Shown here: piece by piece, positions 11,028-23,437 of the stretch
Numbering within the stretch: the first letter of the stretch is position 1
Layout: each line of letters begins with the position of its first letter
Assembly: GCA_900642245.1 (NCBI GenBank)
Contig: CAAAJI010000034.1
Coordinates: forward strand, 203,385-267,384
DNA from: Fragilaria radians
Lineage: Eukaryota; Bacillariophyta; Fragilariophyceae; Fragilariales; Fragilariaceae
Direction of reading: 5' to 3'
DNA length: 64,000 bases
The notes under the pieces: model-generated
Databases searched by the model: none
Seen by the model: the letters and a program-made list of their open reading frames with translations, nothing else
Told to the model about the DNA's origin: nothing
Made by a program: the position numbers and the translations under genes

Positions 11028-13200
11028 TTAGTTTGATGTCTGTTGTACTTTGAGTTCCGGACTTGGAGTCAAGCCCTCCACAAGAGGCTTGTATACTTGC
11101 CCTAGGAATCCAGGATCTAAAAACTTGTACATTGGATCTCGAGTACTTGCCTCTTGCAACATTTCTAAATGTTTTCCCACGGGATTCATTGTATTCGCAC
11201 AGATGGCTCCAGATGCGGCTGCCGATGGAGTTCCAATACCTGGAAAGCAGGAATCACCACATCGGAGCAATCCATCCACGGGTGTTTTAAGATTCGGGAA
11301 GGGAAACGCGAGAATATTTTTCAACAACCCAGCATACGGGGCCGATGTTCCAGCTGCCCATGCCATACCATATGTTCCACGGTCTCTTCGAAGGAAGGCT
11401 TCATGGGCAAGGGGAGACCCAATAATGGAAAATTCCAAACGTTGTCGTACATCCGGGATGCATCGTTCGACAGCCTCCCACAGAACTTGGGCACGTTTTT
11501 CTTTGTAGGCTTCATATTCTGGAGTATTCGGAGTTAACTTTTCCCAAGGTTCATAGGGTTCTCCTCCAGAGGAATATACATGAATGACATGCTTCCCCTC
11601 GGGACAGAGAGTTTTATCCAAAAGAGATGGAATAAAGAAGGAGCATAAATTCTGTGAATCTTGCAGGGAACGTCCCCAGTCTTGAACGACCAAATGTGCT
11701 GGATCTTGAATGTGAGATAAATCCAAGTCGGTCGCATCGATTGCTAGGAATAAATGCATAATGGCACCATGACGAGGTAACTTCCCGAGTTCGTCTCTCC
11801 ATTGTTTCACACCTTCTGGAAGATCTTGTGTAGTACCTAATCATGAATGAAATATACATGACGAAAGAATTGGGTTAGTGGTGTGACAAAGAAAATTCAA
11901 GAGAATCCGGCTCAATTTAACATACCCAGCATTTTAACTGTATCAAATGGAGTTGCATTAGATACGACGGCCTTGCGAGCATTAATGACTTTTCCATTTT
12001 TCAAACGAACACCGACAGCTCTATCATCCTTTACAATGATTTCATCGACATGAGCGTTCAATTGGAGCTTGCCACCAAACTTTTCCAAACCCCGAACCAA
12101 TGTATTACCTAGTTCACATGTTCCTCCAATGGGGACGGAGTAACATGCAGACTCCTCAAAGAAACGTTCTAGGATGTAAAGCATATGTGCAGTCATGGCT
12201 CCCTTGGCAGGGAATCCACAAAAAATACACATGGTATCAATGAAATTTCGCAAGAAAGGTACAGTTACAATCTGATCCACAGTCTTGTGTAGAGAATCAA
12301 ATGTTAATGGCAAATCGAGAAACACATCTGGATGAGTGAGGACGAAAGGAAGAGACCCAGCAGTGGTTGCCAAGAAACCGGCATCCTGACGTAGATTCAA
12401 CAAGGATACCGCTGTGGTAGAACCACCCAATGTCTTTAATCGTGCTCGAAGTGCATTCCATTCCTATGAAAAGAGAAGAGTGGCAGAATATAAAGAAGAA
12501 AAATGTCGTTGAGAATCTGCTGCAAAATGTCAACCATGACAAGAATAATATGGCGTTCATGACTTACCGCTACAGCCTTTGGACCATCTTCTGCTTGTTC
12601 CATAAGAAGATCTTCAAAGGCAGATTTACTGCCAATAGGAAATCTCCAGTATCCAGTCGGTGTCCAATAGCCCAGACCTGTGTAAGTCTTGACAGGCATT
12701 TTTTCATCCAACAAATCAAAGATCATTCGGAGAGGATTGAGCGATGGTCTATCGAGACCTTCAAAAATACTTGGTCCGACTTCAAAAGAATACTTTTCAC
12801 CTTTGTGCATACGAGAGAATGTATGCGCACTCCCCCCGCATTTGATGTGAGATTCCAAGACCAAGACCTTGTCTCCATATTTTGCCGAGATTGCACCACA
12901 TGCCAATCCTCCCATACCAGAACCAATAACGATGACATCGTAATCTCCAGAATCACCCGAAAGTCCATTTCCAGTTCCTGGATATGTTGGCTTATCGTAT
13001 TTAGGCTCGATACTCATATCATAGCTGAATGTCATGATTTTTTCACGAGATGTATCTTCCGTTTGTGCAACATTTTTGTTGACATCCGTGGATTGCGAGA
13101 TTCGAGTGGTCGATAACGTTGGTCGACTTATAGGAATAAAGCCGATACATGTGGATGTTGATAACAGAAGGATCAATGCAGCTGAGGAAAAATTCGTCAT
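11028..13200 (-). CDS. Carotenoid isomerase (CRTISO-type, FAD-dependent), plastid
   Basis: Three exons on the minus strand, 13200-12568, 12463-11926 and 11836-11028, with GTAAGT and GTATGT donors, join in frame to 659 aa. The product resembles plant prolycopene isomerase, which converts poly-cis lycopene to the all-trans form in the carotenoid pathway that supplies fucoxanthin. The N-terminus is a signal peptide ending CIG followed by Phe21, a diatom plastid presequence. An FAD Rossmann motif GSGMGG is at residues 93-98. Typical CRTISO stretches include CGGSAHTFSR, FEVGPSIFEGL, SVPIGGTCELGN, and near the C-terminus LLRCGDSCFPGIGTPSAAAS. It is divergent from the 584-aa gene at 13796, with 595 bp between. 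Diatoms often carry several CRTISO-like paralogues, so the exact substrate is inferred from family membership. Confidence 0.9.
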
Positions 13201-13795
13201 GACCTATTTCGGAGAGATGATGAAACTTTGTCAAATTTCCAGAAAATCGTGACTGTCAGATTAGGAAAATCATCTTTTTCCTTGAAGCAACAATCATCGG
13301 TATCAATTTTACAGGCATCTACACAAGTTGAACTCTACCATACTGGGTTTCTAGTGGGGGTGGTGAATACTTCACATCACGACTCCTTATCATCGACATG
13401 CCCTCAAGATTTTAACTCCACCTGGAATGAAACATTCCAAAGAATGACGTCAGGAGCCATGGAATACGAAAACTCCCATCGATACTTGTCAACTAGTGTC
13501 TCATCAGGGGTGTTTGTTTGCTTCGATGTCACGTAATCTCTTTAGATATTTTTGAGTTTGTTGGTGTGGTTTATTCGCCTCCCCCTAATCATTCCACTTG
13601 TCAATCTATGTTGTTACTTGAATACAAAGAAACTATCTCAGACTCAACCACACACTGTGTGTCAAGCTACCATCAAGAAAAAACTTGAAACGAATTTCAC
13701 TTCCGAGGCTCAGTCATCATTCAATCATCTGTGAAAAGAACAAGTCGCGACTCTCTTTTATATAATTTACACTTATTTCTGTTTCCGAGTCAATC
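13201..13795. promoter_or_regulatory. Shared divergent upstream region
   Basis: These 595 bp separate the start codons of the carotenoid isomerase (-) and the 584-aa plastid protein (+), so they should contain both promoters. A 102-codon plus-strand frame at 13228-13536 has no domain and is not called. I see no defined regulatory motif. Confidence 0.4.
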
Positions 13796-15647
13796 ATGAT
13801 TATGATAAAAAATTCATGGATATTATTTTTGGTGCTTTGGAACTCGCCATCAGATTCGGAAGCGTTTACTTTCCAATCGCCTGCAATGGGGGGGATGATT
13901 CGTTCGACGTTAGTGGACAAAACCACGGAGACTCAATTATTCATGGGAATGTCTCGTAAGGCACGTCGGCAGTTGCAACAAGAACAAAAAACGAAGGTAG
14001 GCAGGGACAAGAAATTTCGTGATGCATTAAATGATGATGATGACGATGATGACGACGATAGCAACAAGAACAACAATAATCAAGAAAATAGCGTTCAAGA
14101 TGAAATCAATCGAAGAATGGATCAACGTCCATCCGTTTCCAATCTGTACGTGGATCAAGAAACAGGTATGGAAATTATTCAACAGGGACGTTACGTTATG
14201 GATGTCATCACCCGAAAAGCCGTTCAATTGTATCCTGATCCAAATCTACGTTTGGCACAAATGTTTCCGGGTTGTCCACCGGAAATCCGAGATCAGTATC
14301 GTCTGGATTGGTCCAACGAGGCGGCTCAAGTACCCGATATTCTCCAACGATTGGTCGAGGCCTGTTCGTGTAAAACAACTGGAGATATCCCCTCAGCTCC
14401 GAGTATAACTAACCGGGGTATTGACTTTGTGTTGGCCAACCGTGATCGACTTGGTCATCCTCTATCCAAAACATTGGGCCGACTCATGATGAGAGCTGCC
14501 TGGCAAGATGACAAGGTTGCCATGAGAAAACACAGGGATGTACTTCGGAACTATTTAACCATTGAAAACTATATCAGTGCTCCCTTTCGCCAAATTATCA
14601 TGGATTCAGAATTGGCGATTGGACCCAATTTCGGTAATTTGGATCTCAAAAAATTCATTGGGATGGACCTATACGAACGATCTGCTGCCTATATCGTTTT
14701 GAAGGGGATGCAGTGCACATGGGAGAAAAAAGTCAGAGATGCCGACTTTCTGGAAAATACTCCACCAACACCTGACAATTACTACTTGATTTTAGGGACG
14801 GGCGATCCACGAAGATACCACCCGGAGCCAGATGTCATTTGGGAACTTAAAGAATCTTCCCGAGTCTGTGCCATGTGCATTGAAATGGTCAAAGCCTTTG
14901 TCAACGATGAATCCATGTTTCAGGATCTTCCAGTCGAACTTAGATTCCTAGAGTCAGCCTTGTCGATTCAGGGAGGTGCAGCCTTGCGAAAGTTTGTAAC
15001 CGATGACTTTTGCCCAAAGGAAGGTATTACTCCCGAGGCCTTGAGAGAGGGAATGAGAAGGCTATTAGTTCAGTTGGATAGTATGTACCTAGATCCTTAT
15101 GCTGACATTCGGAACGTCGTAGACAAACTTCAGAGAGCAATTTCTGTTGGGACGTCGGATGCGTTGGATCCCTACCAACCTTATCTAGAAAGTCTAACTC
15201 TTGACTCACCTGGATACTTTCAAACGTACACATTCAATCACAACCCCATGTCATTAGTTCGTTTCTTGGACGCCAAAAAATTCGAGCCAGCGCCATCGAG
15301 TGAAGCTACAGAGATAGAGAATCCCTTTGCATCGGTAAGTCTTTGCATAACAAATTCTTTGTGTGCAAAATTTTGTTTTGTCAAGACATAATAACTAATT
15401 ATAACATTTTCATGATGCTTGGTCTTTTCAGCTTATGGATGGTCTGTTTGGAGCTCCAAAGCCTAAAAACAGAGGGAGAGATATGCCTTCCTCATTATCG
15501 AATGATAGCTCTGTGTACACGGTTCCCAAAGAGAGATCGGCAGGGCGTCCCCACAACCTGGGATGGCTCAACTATTTAGATGAAATGGAAGACGAAGAAG
15601 ACGGTGTCTTTGGACAAAGTGAAGCTGGAAAAATTATTATGGATTAA
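13796..15647 (+). CDS. Predicted plastid-targeted protein of unknown function, 584 aa
   Basis: Two exons, 13796-15334 and 15432-15647, with a GTAAGT donor and a TTTTCAG acceptor in phase 0. The start is MIMIKNSWILFLVLW, a signal peptide that ends SEA before Phe24, again the diatom plastid cleavage context. Next come a basic Gln/Arg/Lys region and a run of nine Asp (14033-14059). The remaining ~450 residues are a soluble, mostly helical region with stretches such as QLYPDPNLRLAQMFPGCP and GRLMMRAAWQDD. There is no transmembrane segment after the signal. I do not recognise the domain. The second exon encodes a short Gly/Pro and acidic tail ending KIIMD. Sharing an upstream region with a carotenoid enzyme hints at plastid co-expression, but this is only inference. 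Confidence 0.8.
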
Positions 15648-17171
15648 TTCCAAATTGGACACGATAATTGCAGTGTAACAAAATCCGTGTATTATTCTAA
15701 TTCTCCTCCATGAGGCTTTCTGTGGAGAAAACTAATTATTTCTCGATTTGTTACCATTATCAAACACAGCACCTAAGCAGTAACATAGGTTGTAAGCTCT
15801 CCCTTTTTATACTTGAAATGATATGCAGATTTTTCTTAAGAAATAGTGTACGCGTTCGTTTGCACAAATGTGTAAAGCAATTAAAGTATCAACGTGAAAT
15901 TATTTTACAGACAACATCATCTTAAATCTATGTTTGGTAGATCAATTTGAACACTAGACTGGCAGTATCGTTACAATCACTGACAAAAAAATACTGTTCT
16001 CCCTACTAAAGGCTGAACAAGATCCTAAACTTATGCTGCTGCTTTCATCGTTCGTCTTATTATCTTTATTGGAACATGTGTGATACTTCTTAGAAATCTT
16101 GAAACATCAAGATAAATGGATGTACATTGAAGTTGTAAATATAAACAGGAAAATCATAAGTGAAATTCTATTTAAAAAAAAGAAAAGCATGCATGAGAGG
16201 AAGCCCTGCAAGTCATAACTACCCGTTTTTCTTATGATCCACGATTATTGATTCAACGTTACAGCGTTGTTAAGGAAAGGGTTGAACAAAGTAATAAAAT
16301 TATATTTATCTTTTTAAAGTTCCTTTCTGTTACATCATAACACCCTGAAAAAGCAAAGATAGGATCATGATAGTTGTTACAGCATCAAATTGTCATGTAT
16401 CAAACAGGGGTGTCAATTCATTTCAATTATTATGATCTTTGATTGTAGTCATTGTAAATCTCCTTACTTTTTGGATCATACACATCGTAACAAAAGAAAA
16501 CGATGTTTATCGGATTAAATTTTTTTGGGATCAATGCATTGTTCTTCAAATTCTTTCTGGTATTACATTTTGTTAGTTACTTTTTTGAACACTCAACTTG
16601 CTCGAACACAATGAACTACTAGCATCCAAATACTAACACTATCATTTAACAAGATCAATTTATCAAAACATTTATGTCCTGAGAGGGAAACTCATAACTG
16701 TGCGTCTTTTTTCGTACTTGGTAACGTGGATGTATAGGAGGAGAGCATTGGATTCGAGGGGATGGATTCCGAATTCAGGTAGGACGTAGGACAACTAAAT
16801 TTTCCTCTGTTGCTTGTACAGGTTTCCTAAACGATTCTATTCATTGTTCTTCTACTTGTCTAACATTTCTTCTGTAATACACTTTGAATATATATATCAT
16901 CAGGAGCAATAGTAGAGAATTCAAGAATTGCGCAAAGGCTGGAATCAAGTTGAGAAAGAGAATTGGTGATATTTTTGAACTCCCTATTTGGTTGGTTTTT
17001 CTCCAGAATTCCAATATCATCGCGGTGGCGAACGAGATCACGTCATACACCTTGTGAGATAACGATCCTATATAGCTTGGAAAGTTGTTAGAATTGCATT
17101 CGGAAAGGTTGAGTGTGCCTACATTTAAATTTGAGTAGAAAGATACATCATTCACATCAATCAATTCATCC
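15648..17171. other. Intergenic, AT-rich
   Basis: No supported gene. A 130-codon minus-strand frame (16841-17233) with one hydrophobic segment overlaps the start of the transporter gene. It has no recognisable family and I reject it. Confidence 0.45.
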
Positions 17172-18419
17172 ATGTTGAAATCGAACAGCGGCCTGAGTAG
17201 GAGTCTTTCAAATCTATCCAAAAATAATGACATCCATGAAGATCAAAGCGAAGATATTGAAATGGCTCCTACCAAGGACATATCTCTGAATGAATCAACG
17301 CCAATTGCAACATCTTCCATGACGACAAATTTGACATCGCCGTTAAGAAGCAAATCCAAACCTAGCTCTTCATCCACATCTTCCTTAACACGAGTTAGAA
17401 ACTCCAGTGTTGTAACGGCTTGTTTTATGTACTCTTTCTGTTCTGTCAGTATGGTTCTATCCAATAAGTCTTTAGCCAGTGGGTACGTACAAATCATCAT
17501 TTCAACTCTTGTCCAATATTTTTCTTGTTTTGGAGGGACGTCTCATCCATGAACACCGTATGACTCTTACAGTTACAGCCAATATTTGGAAGAAGACCTA
17601 AATATTCTTTTAGTAGTATCTCAAGCTATAGTAGCTGTGGCATCGGTAGAACTCTGCAAACGATTTCGATGGGTGGAATATCCTGCCTTTAATCTCCGCA
17701 CTGCACGCCTCTGGGCTCCTGTAAATCTTTTGTTCTGTCTCATGCTATTTTCAGGCATGGCAGCTCTCGAGCATAATTCCGTACCCATGGTCACTATATA
17801 CAAGAATATTACAAACATAATTGTTACAGTCGGGGACTACTATGTTTTCAAGACTTCGGCAGAACCCCTGGTCTTAGTAGCATTTGCGATTATGCTCACG
17901 GGAGCTATTGCTGCTGCTTGGAATGATATGTACATTACTTGGCTGGGGCTTTTCTGGATGTCAATCAACTGCTTAGCAACAGCTGGTTACATTCTTAGTT
18001 TGAAATTTGCCACACGCAACGTTAAGCTGTCCAAATTTGGTATGGTGTTTTACAACAATGTTCTTTGTGTACTCTTTTTATCACCCGCTGCTTTTGCGCG
18101 CGGTGAATGGTCACGTTTTCTCCTCACTAAGGAACTTCATACGATTTCCTATCTGATGCAAAACATGTTTGCGGGATTTGTCGGCTTTTTTCTCAACTTT
18201 GCATCTCTGAATTGTGTTGCAGCTACGGGACCTACAACATATGCCATCGTTGGATCTCTAAACAAAATACCTGTCACACTATTGGGATATTGGCTCTTTG
18301 ATAATATTATTACTACAGAAACTTGGTTCTTCATATCGGTAAGCATGTGCGGCGGATTCCTATATTCATACGCCAAAATCCAAACTGGCCGACGGAGAAG
18401 ATTGGTTAGTGGAAGATAA
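17172..18419 (+). CDS. GDP-mannose-transporter-type nucleotide-sugar transporter
   Basis: Exons 17172-17482 and 17573-18419 give 385 aa with about ten membrane segments of the drug/metabolite transporter fold. Proteins of this group (yeast Vrg4, plant GONST) exchange GDP-sugars for GMP across Golgi membranes to feed glycosylation. Family marks are the first helix with MYSFCSVSMVLSNKSLASG, the FYNN motif (MVFYNNVLCV) and GSLNKIP near the C-terminus, which matches the GALNK nucleotide-recognition motif with Ala replaced by Ser. The ~70-residue Ser/Thr-rich N-terminus is cytosolic. Two acceptors 6 bp apart (after 17572 and after 17578) both keep the frame, so two isoforms differing by Tyr-Ser are possible. 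GDP-mannose is the most likely substrate, but GDP-fucose cannot be excluded. The gene is convergent with the membrane-protein gene at 18516. Confidence 0.87.
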
Positions 18420-18515
18420 AGTATATTCTTCCTTAGAGTATTTTGCCATTCCGTTCATTTTTTCATGAAAAATTAGTTTAAATGTGTTTAGAGCAAAGTT
18501 GTGTTCTTTCCTCAT

Positions 18516-20711
18516 TTATTTGCCATTCATTGTCCAAGTATCAGTTTTCATATTGTACCAGACAAGATTGTGCCCTTGTACGGAAACCCGAGAAGTCCGA
18601 CACGAACTCTTCACAAAAATAGAACGGCTTGCCTCGGTAACGGCAGCGAATTTATGGTAACTTCCTGTGGTGGAGGTTGCAGAGGATGAGGAGCAATGAG
18701 ATTCGCCGGTCTCGTCCAACCGAAGCACGAGACTCCTTCGGAAGGGTTGTGGAATAATCCACGGTGCTAAATGGATAGAACTCATTTCTCTTGGTAGAAA
18801 ACTTGCGGCAGTACTACTAGATATAATTTTTGATGATAGGAGGGTCGTTGCCAAGTTGAATCGGATATTGTTCGTCCTATCCATAGTCGTTGTTCGGTCA
18901 TCATCCTTTATTCTCTTGTTATCTTCTAGATCATCATCGGTGGAGTCAACAAAAAGAAACGGATAGTCATTACTATTATCATCATGATCACCAATGCATT
19001 CCAATAAAGCCATATTGTTCTGAGAATGTAGCGACATCATTCCTTCCTGAGTCGAACTCGACGTCACTGTCTCATCGACGATTCCCTCAAGACGAAATAC
19101 ATCCTCAGGTTGGAGTGAAGTATCTCCTCCTTGATTGGAGCGAATCGCTAAAGTCCTTTCCATGTCACTATTCCTTTTCTGACAAATCAAGTTATGCATC
19201 GTCTCGGTCATGAAGCAACGAATGATCAATAGACATATTATTATTAAAAATAATATCGTCAGTGAATTGGCAATGATCCCTTCTGCTACGCTTTCATGAT
19301 GATTATTGTCCTCAGAGATAATAGAAGGAGTTGGACTTTTAGAATTGAAAATTGTTTCGATAATGACTGAGTCACTTATGTTATCCTTCACTTCGTGTTG
19401 GAGGACGGAAGGTTGATAACTTTGTTTCAATTCCCCACTCGTAGGGACGTAAGCATTGTTGTAATCTCTCTCCAGCATTGGTTTTCTTGTTGGAAGTGAA
19501 TATACCGTAACGCCAGTCTGGTTTTCTAGACTAGAATGATATCTTCCAGTCGATAAGGCAATCGGAACTATTGTTGTGGCATCATCGGAGCTTATGTTAG
19601 CTTCAATGGAGACCGAACTAGAATCAAATATATCGCGAGTGGGCTTATTCAGAGATTCTAGGGACGCTAGCATACTGCACTCCATTTGCGAGGGTTCCAC
19701 TGGGAATGTAAGATCATTCGGTACATAACACAACAAATCACTGCGGGATACCCAGGAAAAATTTGCTGGCCTTGACTTGCATTTATAGCTAAACTTCGTC
19801 AATGTCGAATTGCATTTATCACCCCATGATTCTTGTAAGGATAAGAACATATCCGTGCAAACACACGCGCCACGTCGATCACAAGACTGTGGCATGTGAC
19901 CTAAGGATTCCGCANNNNNNNNNNNNNNNNNNNNNNNNNNNNNNNNNNNNNNNNNNNNNNNNNNNNNNNNNNNNNNNNNNNNNNNNNNNNNNNNNNNNNN
20001 NNNNNNNNNNNNNNNNNNNNNNNNNNNNNNNNNNNNNNNNNNNNNNNNNNNNNNNNNNNNNNNNNNNNNNNNNNNNNNNNNNNNNNNNNNNNNNNNNNNN
20101 NNNNNNNNNNNNNNNNNNNNNNNNNNNNNNNNNNNNNNNNNNNNNNNNNNNNNNNNNNNNNNNNNNNNNNNNNNNNNNNNNNNNNNNNNNNNNNNNNNNN
20201 NNNNNNNNNNNNNNNNNNNNNNNNNNNNNNNNNNNNNNNNNNNNNNNNNNNNNNNNNNNNNNNNNNNNNNNNNNNNNNNNNNNNNNNNNNNNNNNNNNNN
20301 NNNNNNNNNNNNNNNNNNNNNNNNNNNNNNNNNNNNNNNNNNNNNNNNNNNNNNNNNNNNNNNNNNNNNNNNNNNNNNNNNNNNNNNNNNNNNNNNNNNN
20401 NNNNNNNNNNNNNNNNNNNNNNNNNNNNNNNNNNNNNNNNNNNNNNNNNNNNNNNNNNNNNNNNNNNNNNNNNNNNNNNNNNNNNNNNNNNNNNNNNNNN
20501 NNNNNNNNNNNNNNNNNNNNNNNNNNNNNNNNNNNNNNNNNNNNNNNNNNNNNNNNNNNNCAACCCCAAGAGAATTATATCGATAAAATGTTAAAGAGGA
20601 GGGAGATTTGGCATATGGATTGACATAACACGTGTCGAGTTCCAAGTATAGTGGTACAGACAATTGAGTGTACCTTTGCCCTAAACATCGATCCAAAGTG
20701 ATTCCTGACAA
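18516..20711 (-). CDS. Single-pass membrane protein with Cys-containing ectodomain (incomplete, gap inside)
   Basis: The frame is split by an N gap (19915-20560), so the frame relation across the gap is not proven. The N-terminal part visible before the gap contains CLGQRYTQLSVPLYLELD. The reading frame opens directly after an in-frame TAG that is also a plausible AG acceptor, so an upstream exon with the start codon is missing. After the gap comes a Cys-rich segment (CDRRGACVCTDMF), then a Ser/Thr-rich stretch, one transmembrane helix (TILFLIIICLLIIRCF) and a ~230-residue acidic and Ser-rich cytosolic tail. The topology is that of a cell-surface or endomembrane protein. I do not recognise a family. 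The stop codons of this gene and the sugar transporter are about 97 bp apart. Confidence 0.65.
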   Translation of the reverse strand: MSGITLDRCLGQRYTQLSVPLYLELDTCYVNPYAKSPSSLTFYRYNSLGVXXXXXXXXXXXXXXXXXXXXXXXXXXXXXXXXXXXXXXXXXXXXXXXXXXXXXXXXXXXXXXXXXXXXXXXXXXXXXXXXXXXXXXXXXXXXXXXXXXXXXXXXXXXXXXXXXXXXXXXXXXXXXXXXXXXXXXXXXXXXXXXXXXXXXXXXXXXXXXXXXXXXXXXXXXXXXXXXXXXXXXXXXXXXXXXXXXXXXXXXXXXXXXXXXXXXXXXXAESLGHMPQSCDRRGACVCTDMFLSLQESWGDKCNSTLTKFSYKCKSRPANFSWVSRSDLLCYVPNDLTFPVEPSQMECSMLASLESLNKPTRDIFDSSSVSIEANISSDDATTIVPIALSTGRYHSSLENQTGVTVYSLPTRKPMLERDYNNAYVPTSGELKQSYQPSVLQHEVKDNISDSVIIETIFNSKSPTPSIISEDNNHHESVAEGIIANSLTILFLIIICLLIIRCFMTETMHNLICQKRNSDMERTLAIRSNQGGDTSLQPEDVFRLEGIVDETVTSSSTQEGMMSLHSQNNMALLECIGDHDDNSNDYPFLFVDSTDDDLEDNKRIKDDDRTTTMDRTNNIRFNLATTLLSSKIISSSTAASFLPREMSSIHLAPWIIPQPFRRSLVLRLDETGESHCSSSSATSTTGSYHKFAAVTEASRSIFVKSSCRTSRVSVQGHNLVWYNMKTDTWTMNGK
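19915..20560. other. Assembly gap (N run)
   Basis: A run of 646 N. It interrupts the coding region of the membrane-protein gene, and its true length is unknown. Confidence 0.99.
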
Positions 20712-23437
20712 CTATGATACCAACCAGTTATGGCCATATTATTCAATTCATCCCTCTGCGACCTAATAATGGGAAATGCATAAAATATCAGGAGAAAAAT
20801 AGCATTGCAAAGTTTTGAGAGATAGGTCATGGCTACTTTCATGCCTAGAATGAAACAATTCCAAATTACATTCTAACTCACTTTTTCATCCTAGGAGCAA
20901 AAAAACTTCGTCGATCAAATCCTTTTCACGTGATCTGCGACATGACCTGAAAATCTTGTCGTAACTAGCGCTGTACTTATCTCATAAGGTTCTAGGAACA
21001 GAAGGTAAATTATGTCCGGAATGTAATTCCATGATTACCATTTCTACAAGAAACTTACTTCGAGGCACATGACTTTTCAAATGCGTTGAGAGAGTTTTTT
21101 CTCGTAATTATCAAGGTCACAAGATGACTTTGCATTCTTAAGTCAGAAAACCAAGACTAGATTTCCCTTTAAGCCCTAATCCTTGTATCAGAAACGTCAA
21201 GAATGAACACGTTGGCACAGGGAACAGTGGTCAACCCTAAAATTTTAGGATATGCACATGAACGAAAAACAGTACTAACTCAATTTCAAAATTTGTCGCG
21301 ATCTCTAAAGCGTTGACAGAGGCAAATTGCATGGGCAACATTTTCGTTGTGTCCTTATCTATGGAAATATGTCATAGGTTCATGACATCCATCCTACTTT
21401 TCATGGCTGGCAAGACAGATCCTTCGATCAGAAGTTGCGGAAATACCTATAATCAGGAAATTCTCCACACAGCATACCATAATAAATTACAATCTGATTT
21501 AACAAGTAATCTATATCCATACAATTTCAGATGCAGCAGAGTATGCATTGGAGTGGGAAACTTCAAATTAAAGTAGTATTATTCAATTGTTCTTTTCTTT
21601 GGAAGCCAATATGCATGAATTTTCTAAAATTATTTAACCTTGATACTTGATGTGAGGCGTATAGTCAACCTATCTCTAGAGGTAAATATTGAAGAAGAAG
21701 GATACCGTTAACCCAGACAAAAAACAGATCAAATATCGTTTGAAAAGGTTTCATTTTCATGTATATCATATGAGAACTGGGCCTTGTTTGATGGGGCATT
21801 TCGTAGCTTCATTTTTTCGCATTACTCCTCTCAAACAAACTCCATCCTTCTTTGCACAACAGTATCATCACTTGTTGTGCCTTGAGCTTCTCTTGTGCCG
21901 CTGTAGCACACTTGAGATCCATTGACAAGTTGCTATTTTGAGTACAAATACTCTCCGATTGGGATATCTACAATCACAATCGATGAAGGCGTTGAAAAAT
22001 TGTTGGCTTTTATGATCCCTGTGACTGAAATAATTGGGAGAAACGGTGGGGAAAATGTTAAACAATTCGATTCATAAACTCTATTAAGAAAGAAGTTAAC
22101 GACATAACTAGAGCCTAAGCCCCCAAATTGAGTTGGATTGTGATTTTAACATCATTATTATTGATCCATTTAAGTGCAGATTTTACATTCGTGAAATCAC
22201 AAAAAAATTCTTCCTCCAGAGGAAGGCACTATAGCAAAAGGTCAGCAAATTGACAAAATGATTGAAAGACTTTATACATTAGAGGGTTTAGTGGCACTAA
22301 GGCACGTATTCAACAGCATACCTTTGAATGGCTGGAAGTTTTTGTAATTTAATGCTATAGATTAAACTGTCACACTACGGTTTTCAAATGCCATTTGCTC
22401 AAATAGATAAAGACTTAAATCAAGAAATTGTATGCAATTCCGATTGAAATCTTAGTGACTAAACAACTCTAGCGTCAATTACAGTTAGCCTTACCTATGG
22501 GACAATACGCATTTTCCAAGAAGAGAGTGACGGATTTTCAAAATCTACAAAAACTAAAACTAAGACATCTATTGAGATTGCAATGCTAATCTCTAACTTC
22601 ATAACTATTTAAACCAGAGTGGAGACATCTACAAGGAAACTGACTTATTAAAAACGAAAATTATTCATGTATAGTGTTCACTCAACTCAAAACTGTTACC
22701 GTAAGCTCCAAATTAAAGGCACATTTTTTAGCTTATAAATTGAAAGCAACAAACTCTTTTATCTTGGTAGTGTTGTCTTGCCCTTGTACTGTCATTGAGC
22801 ATGGCGCACTCACTCCCTCCTGAAATTTGACTGGAACTTGATGACAAAAATTCATTATATGACAATCTTTCACCTCTATATTTGAATCAAATACAAATTA
22901 CCCTCCCTCAAGTTGAAGCACAATATCTAGTGCTCATTCACATGAGCCCATGGATAACAAAGTCTCAATGAAATCATTCAATGAGGTTTAACAATTAACA
23001 TGGAAAACTTATTTGTAAGAGATTCAAGAGAGTTCTCAACCAGTTCCGTCATCAACAACATCCTTTTGCTTGGAATTTGCTCGTAGACTTGTCAACTGAT
23101 TTGCATTTTCTTTTCGTCAAAGCATTTGATGAGTTTGATCATCTGTAGAGTGCAAGCGTCTTGATTCAAATCTTGGGTTGTCTAACCGTTCCATTACGAT
23201 GGGTTTTAGTTAATGACATTTACATTCTTGGATGTAAAGTAACAAAACAGGCTTGGTGTGCGAAACAGCTTTGCATCTGCCGGTGTAGATTTCTACACAA
23301 ATATAGGAGAGTGAATTCTTGTTCTTTGGGAGTCACGAGTTTAAATGACTTTATTGATCGTAATTTGTACACACTGTCGTAGACATCGACAGAATTGGTC
23401 AAAATACCATCTGCACTTCTCAATCAAACAAAAAACG
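20712..23437. other. Intergenic, AT-rich
   Basis: About 2.7 kb with no supported gene. It must contain the missing first exon and promoter of the minus-strand membrane protein and the promoter of the ATPase gene at 23438. Frames at 21313-21576 and 21689-21925 are short and featureless. Confidence 0.45.

Noticed and set aside
13228..13536. 102-codon plus-strand frame between divergent genes
   Set aside because: It lies in the shared upstream region of two plastid genes, has no signal or domain, and is better explained as noncoding.
16841..17233. 130-codon minus-strand frame with one hydrophobic segment
   Set aside because: It overlaps the start of the well-supported transporter gene by 62 bp on the opposite strand, has no recognisable domain, and lies in AT-rich sequence.
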